Positions 1 through 6,627 of a stretch of 12,456 nucleotides of DNA are shown piece by piece; position 1 is the stretch's first letter, and each line of letters opens with the position of its first letter. This DNA is from Stramenopiles sp. TOSAG23-2 (lineage: Eukaryota; Sar). The position numbers and the translations under genes were made by a program. Below the pieces are notes generated by a model. It did no database searches and was not told the origin of the DNA. It worked only from the letters and a program-made list of their open reading frames with translations. The stretch lies in the NCBI GenBank assembly GCA_900128395.1, contig LT649851.1, positions 1 to 12,456 of the forward strand, read 5' to 3'.

Positions 1-548
1 AACCTACTAGATGTGGACTTGGCACCTATGAAAATTTAGTATTCTTATTTGTACTTAAATAGACTATTTGAATTTTTTTTTGCGGATAAATTGTTTTTTT
101 GTATTTGAGTGTAAAATCGAAAATGGGAAAATATGGATTATAGCTAAATTTGTATTACATTAACAGCGCTTAGTTGTATTACCCAACTTTTCCGAACCAC
201 GTATTCAATTGGAATTGGATGAAAACATAAGTAATATTTTAGATGATGTGTGGTGCTGTGCATCTTGTAAAATATTGATTTTGTATTTTCCACTTTGAGT
301 TGTTGCAAAATAATCGATATATACATCAAGTTGTCCCCAATAGTTTCAAATAGTGAATGTGGTGCTGTGCATCTTGTAAAATATTGATTTTGTATTTTCC
401 ACTTTGAGTTGTTGCAAAATAATCGATATATACATCAAGTTGTCCCCAATAGTTTCAAATAGTGAATAGTGTTAAGTGCACAGTTTTGGGCGCTTTGCAT
501 ACCATACTGGCATATCGCACTTACTGCGGTCGTGAAAATGTAATATAG
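1..548 (+). CDS. 3' end of a spliced gene of unknown function (three exons)
   Basis: No long ORF exists here, but three short coding blocks join with matching phases: 3-38, 167-266 and 484-548 (TAG stop at 546-548). Intron 1 (39-166) starts GTATTC and ends TAACAG, in phase 0. Intron 2 (267-483) starts GTAAAA and ends GCACAG, in phase 1. The joined tail is 66 residues; it begins PTRCGLGTYENL, runs through LPNFSEPRIQLELDENI and LDDVWCCAS, and ends HTILAYRTYCGRENVI. It has ordinary globular composition, unlike the surrounding TA-rich DNA, and the exons are visibly richer in GC than the introns. I do not recognise the family. The 5' part lies outside the window. The phase agreement at both junctions is the main support; transcript evidence would settle the model. 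Alternative: chance open segments, which I consider less likely. Confidence 0.6.
39..166 (+). other. Intron 1 of the left-edge gene
   Basis: This is a 128-nt GT-AG intron with donor GTATTC and acceptor TAACAG. It is T/A-rich with a TTAAC branch-like motif immediately before the acceptor. Removing it keeps the flanking exons in one frame (phase 0), while reading through it meets stops. Confidence 0.55.
249..467. repeat. Exact 109-bp tandem duplication across an exon/intron boundary
   Basis: Bases 249-357 are repeated without a mismatch as 358-466, with one further matching base at 467. The unit begins TGTGGTGCTGTGCATCTT and ends CAAATAGTGAA. Its first 18 bases are the last 18 coding bases of the proposed exon 2, and the remainder is intron. 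The perfect identity in non-constrained DNA suggests a recent event, or an assembly artefact. Confidence 0.95.
267..483 (+). other. Intron 2 of the left-edge gene, enlarged by duplication
   Basis: Donor GTAAAA follows TGTGCATCTT at 266, and acceptor GCACAG ends at 483 (phase 1). A second, identical donor context lies at 376 because of the 109-bp duplication. Using that second donor would retain sequence with an in-frame TGA soon after 266, so the first donor must be used for the open frame. Without the duplication the intron would be 108 nt; it is now 217 nt. Confidence 0.5.
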
Positions 549-1358
549 CACTGCGTTAATATTGTGATTATTTTCTACTATATTCTTTATCTTATGTCCA
601 TATTACCTTAAACTATTTATATTTCTCTACTTTATTTACTCAACTAAAACTACCTCATCATTATCATCAAAAATTATTATCACCTGTTAAGTGTTCGTAC
701 TATATAAAAAAACCTGTAGTGTAATTTCAGTAATTATTCCTAGTAAAATTACAAAAACTTTTTAACTTTAAACAAAAAAACGCGACTGTTAATAACGATT
801 ATTTATACTTTATTGTATACTAAAATCTCCTTCCTTCTATTAAATACAGGATAGTTGGTTGATAGGAAAATATTATAATATTGATATAAAAATATAAATT
901 AAATTTAGTACAAATCATAGTAGTATATTATATATTATACTTTAAGACTACGATTTATCCTGCGCTATTCACGTTTTGTATCTAAAGTGTTGGTCTCTTC
1001 TTCATCCATACTGTGTACCTGGTCATATATATATATACGAGGGAAGTGATATTATTAATATATAAATATATATGTGCATAGAAAGAAAGAAAAATAAAGA
1101 GAGCATCTTTACGAATATAAATCGACAACCTACAATCATTACATTATCGTCCATAGTTTCTCATATAAAACAACGCAGAAAATTTTTGTGATTTTTCGAT
1201 AATTATTTATTTATTTATTTGTAGATTTAGCATTTTTAATTTGGAGCGCCATTTTTGAAAGAAACTAAGAATTATTAATACATATACAACACAATATAAA
1301 TTACATACTATATACATACAATAATATAAATACATACTATATATATATATATACAAAT
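549..1358. other. AT-rich intergenic region
   Basis: About 800 bases between the left-edge gene and the Myb-like gene. It holds mostly A/T runs, a TA run near 1026-1036, GAAA-type purine tracts near 1080-1100, and a TA-rich leader just before the ATG at 1359. No confident gene is seen. A weak two-exon micro-ORF on the minus strand (1154-1113 joined to 1018-965) is discussed under findings. Confidence 0.5.
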
Positions 1359-2855
1359 ATGAATTCTGATTGTGATACGAGTCTGGAAAATTTGTTTGAA
1401 GAAGGTGATGAAAAATGGTCCACAAAAGCAATTGCATTCAGATTAGGTAAAGACGTATTAGTATCCCCTAATATAATTAATACAGATGATTTACCTGAAG
1501 AAGACGTCGTTGATGCAAAAGGTGAGGAAGCAAAAACTAATGCTGATTTTAAATTCGAAACGGATGCAAAAGGCTGCCCTAAAGAATATAACAAGATCAA
1601 AGACATGCTTCCGAGCAATCATTTGAACAATATTGGACGTGAAAATCAATTATGGTTTAATCAATTTGATTTTGATCTCAACAACTCTGATGATACAAAC
1701 GCTGCTGATGATATTGACGAATTGCCAAATATTACGACATTCACGGTAACTGCTGAAGTAGATCAAGGAACAGAGATGTTTGAAAAAGAGGATGGTGAGG
1801 AATCTGAAGATGAATCTGAAGAACATACATTCGACAAATATGATACGGGATATGGATTAAACGATGGTGGAAAAGATGCAACTACTGTTGCAGCCCTTGG
1901 TAATCATGAAAATGATGATGCGAAAAAAGTGCTTGTTTCAGCAGTGAAAAGAAAATCATTGAAAGTGGTTTTTTTGTCAAGTGGTATGTCATCAACACAA
2001 ATTAAAAAGTATCCAAATGTTGTAGCAGCTATGAAAAAACCTGCAGTACCACCGCAAAGGATGTCTAATAATGAAAATAAGACCAAAACTAAAAATCCTA
2101 GTAAAAGAGGAAAGAAAAGAAAAAATAACATAACACCTTCATCGTCATCAGCATTAATTAAAAAAAAACAACAAAAAAAACCTAAAAAAACCCAAAAAAC
2201 AAAAAGTTGTGAAAAACAACAAACACCAACACCGCTGCAGTCAAAACCATCATATGGCGAGTTTAAAACACTTCCAGCAAAAGAAAAATTTTCTAAAAAA
2301 CAACTGGAATTTCAGCAAAAGTATAACATCGATGTTACATTATTACATTTAAAACAAAGTCAACCGACTGATACTGTTACTGGATTATACGACACGAAAG
2401 ATGTAGACGCTTTATTCCAGGGACGTTATGAAGATTATTTGATTCAAAAAGGTGTAATAAAAGTCTGTGATGTTAAAGCTTTAATAGCAACATGGGAAAA
2501 TTTTCCTAATAAAGCAACAATGCCAAAGGAACTGCAGCAAATTGATGTTCCAAAAAAAGGAAAATGGTCTATGAGTAACACGTTTACACAAAGGGAGAAA
2601 CAGATCATTGAAGAAGTTTATATATTATTATATGGACCTAGCTCTGGATGGGATGGTAAAAAAAATTTATCCGAGATAATTGCGTTATTTCTCGGCGGCG
2701 GACGTGGTGCTGCTCAAATTAATTCGCATCTCAAGAATGTTAGAGAAAGTGAATTACATAAGGAAAATAAAACGGGAATACGATCAACGCATCCATATAT
2801 GCGCTTTGCAAATTATAGGCTAAAGGTTTTTAACAACAGTATTTACCAAGCGTAA
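1359..2855 (+). CDS. Myb/SANT-like domain nuclear protein
   Basis: A single open frame of 498 codons from the first ATG after a TA-rich leader. Residues 1-190 are acidic (E/D-rich, with EDGEESEDESEE near 145-160). Residues about 230-290 are strongly basic with Lys/Gln runs (KRGKKRK and KKKQQKKPKKTQKT), fit for nuclear localisation and nucleic-acid contact. From about 403 comes a Myb-like segment: WSMSNTFTQREKQIIEE, then LLYGPSSGW and finally RGAAQINSHLKN, which resembles the spacing of SHAQKYF-type Myb repeats (T..E....., YG..W, R...Q..SH). A DNA-binding or chromatin role is inferred from this; the first aromatic is Phe rather than Trp, so the match is atypical. The gene converges on the PARP-finger gene. 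Coding-like sequence continues past its TAA in other frames (see 2826-2974), so the annotated C-terminus after about residue 489 may be wrong. Confidence 0.8.
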   Translation: MNSDCDTSLENLFEEGDEKWSTKAIAFRLGKDVLVSPNIINTDDLPEEDVVDAKGEEAKTNADFKFETDAKGCPKEYNKIKDMLPSNHLNNIGRENQLWFNQFDFDLNNSDDTNAADDIDELPNITTFTVTAEVDQGTEMFEKEDGEESEDESEEHTFDKYDTGYGLNDGGKDATTVAALGNHENDDAKKVLVSAVKRKSLKVVFLSSGMSSTQIKKYPNVVAAMKKPAVPPQRMSNNENKTKTKNPSKRGKKRKNNITPSSSSALIKKKQQKKPKKTQKTKSCEKQQTPTPLQSKPSYGEFKTLPAKEKFSKKQLEFQQKYNIDVTLLHLKQSQPTDTVTGLYDTKDVDALFQGRYEDYLIQKGVIKVCDVKALIATWENFPNKATMPKELQQIDVPKKGKWSMSNTFTQREKQIIEEVYILLYGPSSGWDGKKNLSEIIALFLGGGRGAAQINSHLKNVRESELHKENKTGIRSTHPYMRFANYRLKVFNNSIYQA

Positions 2856-2974
2856 ACAGCTGGTAGATAGCGTAGAAAGTGTGCGAAACAAGTGCAAAAA
2901 TTAATACAGAACCAGTTGATGATGCCATCATGGAGAAAGTTACTGTTATAAAAGAACCATGTCGTAGTAAATAA
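2826..2974 (+). other. Coding-like tail after the Myb-like gene, in two shifted frames
   Basis: After the end of the main frame, a +1 frame open from 2824 reads RFLTTVFTKRKQLVDSVESV and runs to TAA at 2902. A +2 frame open from 2876 reads KVCETSAKINTEP, then PVDDAIMEKVTVIKEPC, and ends at TAA 2972-2974, overlapping an AATAAA at 2970-2975. Composition is like the upstream gene and unlike the flanking TA-rich DNA. It could be a short terminal exon reached by a small intron (for example 2826-2875, GTTTTT to GCGTAG, phase 0 on both sides), or two single-base indels in GGTTTTT and AAAAA runs, or decayed or programmed frameshifting. The sequence alone does not decide. Confidence 0.45.
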
Positions 2975-3148
2975 AATTAATATTAAAATATTCCGATTAA
3001 ATATTTTATGCATATTGTTTTCTTTTTTGTACATTTATAAGAGTATATTTTCTTAAAAAATGTTCTTTTCTAAAAATACTCGTACGAATTTTTCTTCTGT
3101 TACTATATCGCCGGAGATTAAAAATTTCAGAACACTTTACCCTCTCCT

Positions 3149-4330
3149 TCACTTCATCCACCAATAATCTTTTCCTTTCGTTAATGTTTTTATATTACCT
3201 TTATGCGTTCGTGCATAGCAATGTGTCTTCGTCTCTCTTGATGCAATTAAAATTCCAAAACATATATGGCCACCAAATTTCCATGCAACATTTCCCTTTG
3301 TAAGAGTTTTCGCCCCCACTTTTGGTTGTTCCTTTGATGAACTGTTTTCAACTTTTTTCGTTTCTTTTTTCACCTTTTCAGTTTTTAAAGCAGCAGCAGC
3401 AGTAATTTTCGAATTTTTACGAGATTTAAATGTACTACTACTTTTTTTCTCTTTAATATTATCAAACATTTTCTTGATTTCTTTTTGTTCCTTTTCTGAT
3501 AATTTATTAGTATAACCATCTAGTTCTTCATACCAATTTTTATTTGGCATTTTTGATACAAACTCAGAAAGTGGATGAAGTAATGTTGTAGCATGATCCA
3601 ATGATACCCATGATGTTGCTGTATGACTACGAAATCCAATACGCAGATCTCCAACATTAAATGGAATACTAGAAAATTTACATTTCGTTCGCGAATTAGA
3701 TGCAATATCCATTTTAATATTATGTAAAAAACATGTTGGATGTTGCCACGTGACAGAATTACGCCCCATAATCCAGGCTTTCATCCCTACACGCAATTCA
3801 TCTTTTTCAATTTGCTCCATGCATTTTCGACAACGAGATCTGCCAGTTTTTGCATTTTCAATTTTAATCACATCGTTTACAGTTGCGACAGTTGGAGCTG
3901 CTGTAGATTTATCCTCCTTGGTTGTAGACTTTTTCTTCTTTCCGTTTGTTCTTCTTCTTCGTTTAATAGGATATGGAATAGAATCATCACTATAGTCTGA
4001 TGTGTCACCACCATTATCATCACTATCATATTCACTTTCAATACTATAATCTGAGAAATTGTCATTACCAATTATACGTATAGTATCTTCTTTGTAATCT
4101 TTTGCAGGAACATTTTTTAATCTCTTTGATGTACGCAATGGTCCTTTTGCTTTGATTTCTTTTTTACGCTTGATCGTGCTTTGCTTCCTTTTTCTGGTTT
4201 GTTGTTTAATTTGTTTTTGCATTTCCACTTTTGTTTCTTTCAAACCTAATTTTTTTAATTTTTCATTATTACGTTGAATATTTTGTAAACGTAATATTTC
4301 ATATTCAGACAAACCATTTGTATATTGCAT
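3149..4330 (-). CDS. PARP-type zinc-finger nuclear protein with a C-terminal small domain
   Basis: 393 residues from the Met at 4330. An upstream in-frame Met at 4408 would add 26 hydrophobic residues; I prefer 4330 because the next residues, YEILRLQNIQRNNEKLKKLGL-like, match a YE..R..NI..N...L..LGL leader known from WDR76-like and related nuclear proteins, followed at 64-71 by an LRTSKRLK element like their RRSSRL motif. Basic and acidic low-complexity stretches follow (KRRRRTNGKKKK at 123-134). A zf-PARP-like finger spans about 163-203, with ligands C167, C170, H197 and C200 and the core LRVGMKAWIMG. A second copy at about 212-250 keeps DLRIGFRSHTATSW but lacks the full C/C/H/C set. A Lys-rich linker leads to a C-terminal module at about 345-393 (VAWKFGGH, THCYARTHKGNIKTL, DYWW), possibly Tudor-like. 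Role in DNA or chromatin recognition is inferred. No PARP catalytic domain is present. Confidence 0.8.
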   Translation of the reverse strand: MQYTNGLSEYEILRLQNIQRNNEKLKKLGLKETKVEMQKQIKQQTRKRKQSTIKRKKEIKAKGPLRTSKRLKNVPAKDYKEDTIRIIGNDNFSDYSIESEYDSDDNGGDTSDYSDDSIPYPIKRRRRTNGKKKKSTTKEDKSTAAPTVATVNDVIKIENAKTGRSRCRKCMEQIEKDELRVGMKAWIMGRNSVTWQHPTCFLHNIKMDIASNSRTKCKFSSIPFNVGDLRIGFRSHTATSWVSLDHATTLLHPLSEFVSKMPNKNWYEELDGYTNKLSEKEQKEIKKMFDNIKEKKSSSTFKSRKNSKITAAAALKTEKVKKETKKVENSSSKEQPKVGAKTLTKGNVAWKFGGHICFGILIASRETKTHCYARTHKGNIKTLTKGKDYWWMK

Positions 4331-4424
4331 GTTGATAATAAATAATGTAAAATAAAATATAATCAATAACGAGACACGTGATGCTGTATGAAATATTTTT
4401 ATATACAAATTGTTATGGAAGTAA

Positions 4425-4625
4425 ATGATCGATACGTATCTACAATTTGATGATCTATTTCTATATGCTTATATATATATTTGGTTTGCGAAAAATTCTA
4501 ATTCAACAACCAATGGTATGTACCTGCTACATCTTACATTTTTTTTGGAAAAAAATCATCAAGGTGTGTTTTTTGTTCCTTATAGAACATTTTCGCGTGG
4601 GCAAAAACAAAATACATGCAAATAG
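4425..4625 (+). other. Candidate first exons of an unresolved gene
   Basis: An ATG at 4425 opens a 66-codon frame (MIDTYLQFDDLFLYAY...). Inside it, AATG|GTATGTACC at 4516 is a good donor, and CATCAAG ending at 4563 is an acceptor. Their 48-nt interval is a multiple of three, so spliced and unspliced forms share the frame; the spliced form continues GVFFVPYRTFSRGQKQNTC to TAG at 4623-4625. A competing overlapping frame (4447-4641) is equally open. The assignment is weak. Confidence 0.25.
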
Positions 4626-4689
4626 AATTGGTTTCCATTAGACTACTATTATAATATACCGACAAAAATCCTATATATAATCACCTCAG

Positions 4690-4738
4690 TATAACGACCG
4701 TATCCAAAACATCCAACATAACATTCCCAAAAAGATAT
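4690..4738 (+). other. Candidate internal exon
   Basis: A relatively GC-richer 49-nt block lies between acceptor ACCTCAG (ends 4689) and donor GTATAT (4739). Read in phase 2 it gives ITTVSKTSNITFPKRY and leaves in phase 0, which agrees with the phase of the exon-like block beginning at 4941. It also reads plausibly in another frame, so the evidence is only the splice-like borders and phase agreement. Confidence 0.2.
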
Positions 4739-4940
4739 GTATATATGTCATTTGTATACATGTACATATATATATATACAAAGTAGAAGAGAGATATGAT
4801 GTATATTTATTCATACGTATTAATTCCAACACTTTTATATTTTATTCATTTATATATAGAGAGAGATAGATAAACAGATACAGATAGAGAGATACAATGC
4901 ATGATAAAAAATACCATCTTACATATATGTTCATATTAAG

Positions 4941-5189
4941 TTTATTGGGAATGATTTAAAACAACATAAACGTGATTATCCATTTATAAAATGCGATTTG
5001 ATAATCATTCATAATAACCAAAACAATGACAACGACGACGACAACGGTGGTGGTGAGACGATACATACTAAATATCAAGATATCGATCTTTTTACACATG
5101 ACATGAAAAACAAGACAATCTTTTTAGAAATCAATACATTTACTAATGGAACTTTGATTGGAAAGGAGCGATTTTATAAATTATCATGA
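4941..5189 (+). other. Candidate terminal exon (no ATG of its own)
   Basis: A stop-free frame runs from 4908 to TGA at 5187-5189. A good acceptor (CATATTAAG) ends at 4940, after which it reads FIGNDLKQHKRDYPFIKC, then an Asn/Asp/Gly-rich tract, then DIDLFTHDMKNKTIFLEI and ends GKERFYKLS. The absence of a start codon suggests an exon rather than a whole gene. After the TGA the same frame meets one more TGA and is then open again (5202-5340), which could be another exon. I do not recognise a family; the Asp/Gly repeat reduces the statistical weight of its openness. Confidence 0.35.
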
Positions 5190-5503
5190 GAAAAGGTGTG
5201 AGAAGGGCGGGTGGACGAGACGAAGGCTGGGAGATTTAGGATTCTTAAGACTACTATATATTTGTACTTCAGAGGCCACAAAATCCGCGTGAAAAGACAA
5301 CAACAAACAACAACAAAAACAAAAAATGAATCACAAAAAAAAAATTCAAATTATAAAAGTTAAAAGTAAAATTAAACTTTCAGTTTGTGTAACATTTTTT
5401 TACAATCCTATATATATAAGAAAAAAAAGATAAAGAGTCTACAAAAAAGAATCACGTAGAGTAAATATAATAAGAATAATAAGTTTTGGAAAAAGTAGAA
5501 GAA

Positions 5504-6151
5504 ATGGCAGGAGAAAAACAACAACAAGCTGGACAAGGTGGAAGTAAATGTAGTTGTAAATTTTCAAGTACGGAAGCTATGTTTATTATGAATATTTTGG
5601 ACCTGTTTGTAGCAATTTGTATGGTATGGCGCGGCGTACAATTGATCATGTCAGGACAATTTGATTACGTTATCCGTGGCATTTGGACTGTATTGATTGG
5701 TGCTGTATTGGTAGTCATGGTTTTCTTTGTCTTCCAGATTTTATATTCATATTTCAAATTCTTGCTTACCTTTTTAGGTAGAGGTTTGCTTTATATGTTT
5801 TTCGCAAGTGTCATTGGCTCAGCAGCAGATACTTTCGGCGTTATCATATATTTTGGATTTTATATAATCGGTGGCATCAATGTATTCGCTCAATTTGGGG
5901 GTTTATGCGGCTGCTTTCCATTGAGATACCCACGACCATTCTTCATGTCTGGAGTCAATATTGGTGGTCAACAAATGGGTGTGAACTATGAATCTGACGC
6001 TGTTAAAAAGAGTTTTGCGGAAGATGATGGTAGTGATTTTGGCACAGGTGGTGGTGGCGGTGTTGAAGTCACAGATAGCAAAGGAAAGCAAGACGAGTTA
6101 CGAAATCCATTTGAGGACAGTGGTGGTGCATACGGTGGTAGAAATGCTTAA
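5504..6151 (+). CDS. COPI-associated-type four-helix membrane protein
   Basis: 215 residues from the ATG at 5504; the frame extends upstream only with non-ATG codons. After a short Gln/Gly/Cys-containing N-terminus come four hydrophobic segments at about 26-43, 57-80, 93-108 and 112-130. The third begins GRGLLYMFFAS, which resembles the conserved GRGLFYIF-like signature of the COPI-associated / TVP15-type Golgi membrane family. The C-terminal tail (about 140-215) is hydrophilic and Gly-rich and contains an NPF motif at 201-203, a known ligand of EH-domain endocytic proteins. A Golgi or endosomal trafficking role is inferred from family resemblance. The leader upstream is CAA-rich (5295-5330). 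What else it could be: a MARVEL-like or other small tetraspan protein. Confidence 0.75.
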   Translation: MAGEKQQQAGQGGSKCSCKFSSTEAMFIMNILDLFVAICMVWRGVQLIMSGQFDYVIRGIWTVLIGAVLVVMVFFVFQILYSYFKFLLTFLGRGLLYMFFASVIGSAADTFGVIIYFGFYIIGGINVFAQFGGLCGCFPLRYPRPFFMSGVNIGGQQMGVNYESDAVKKSFAEDDGSDFGTGGGGGVEVTDSKGKQDELRNPFEDSGGAYGGRNA

Positions 6152-6627
6152 ATTATATATGTATATGTATATATATATATAAATATATGAATTAAAACAT
6201 CATGAAATATTCACATTTGTGTACTTTAGAACAATAGGAAAAATAGAGTGTGTTTGTTTATTATCATGGGTTTCATAATATATATATATATATATATATA
6301 AAGATGGTTAAAATCTAAAGTTATAAAAATATACATTATGTGTGTTTGTTTTTAATCAATTTTATGGGTTTTATAAAGATGGTTAAAAATCTAAGAGTTA
6401 TATAATATATATATATACCACAACAGGGAAAGTAGTGCGTGTAACAATAAAAGAAAATATAAATTTTAAAAATATTAACATGAGATATAGATCTATATCA
6501 TATCGGTATTTTCTTAGTTTTAATAGAAGGTGTATGCATATGCATATGATATGTATGATAAAATAACTTCTTCCTATCATCTTCTCGCATATATATACGT
6601 ATAATATGATGTGTAATATATGTGTAA
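6152..6627. other. TA-rich intergenic region between convergent genes
   Basis: It holds the 3' flanks of the COPI-associated-type gene and the PH-ankyrin gene. It contains TA runs (for example 6279-6300 and around 6402-6417), a diverged duplication (6248-6410) and a palindromic ATGCATATGCAT near 6534-6545. The open frames here are TA-repeat shadows. Confidence 0.6.
6248..6410. repeat. Diverged tandem duplication in the 3' flank
   Basis: GTGTGTTTGTTT at 6248 and again at 6340 is followed in both copies by an ATGGGTTT-type segment, AAAGATGGTTAAA (6300 and 6375) and a CTAA-GTTATA segment. The copies differ by substitutions and by expansion of a TA run in the first, so this is an older event than the 109-bp duplication at 249. 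Confidence 0.7.

Larger units (their letters stand above)
4331..5503. other. Gap with exon-like fragments, including the start region of divergent transcription
   Basis: About 1.17 kb between the PARP-finger gene start (minus) and the COPI-associated-type gene start (plus). It contains TA and GATA-like simple repeats (4741-4780, 4855-4900), a GACGAC/GGTGGT tract near 5033-5055, and a CAA-rich leader (5295-5330) before the ATG at 5504. Several + strand segments read like coding sequence (described separately), but no complete gene model could be closed. Confidence 0.45.

Noticed and set aside
480-560. Small structured RNA (tRNA, 5S or snRNA) in the GC-richer block
   Set aside because: No cloverleaf, box A/B or known snRNA motif; the block fits better as a coding exon.
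1207-1618. Minus-strand frames of 76 and 93 codons at the start of the Myb-like gene
   Set aside because: One is TA-rich noncoding translation, the other is antisense to the acidic N-terminus.
3060-3167. 35-codon plus-strand ORF starting MFFSKNTRTNF
   Set aside because: It overlaps the end of the PARP-finger gene on the opposite strand; it looks as plausible as the minus-strand tail, which is a caution about judging short frames by eye.
3740-4000. Plus-strand frames of 81-86 codons and minus-strand 61-64-codon frames
   Set aside because: They overlap the PARP-finger gene, whose domain motifs clearly mark the true frame.
5187-5201. TGA as a sense codon (alternative genetic code)
   Set aside because: Two TGA codons interrupt an otherwise open frame, but the clear genes use TGG for Trp and contain no in-frame TGA, so no reassignment is supported.
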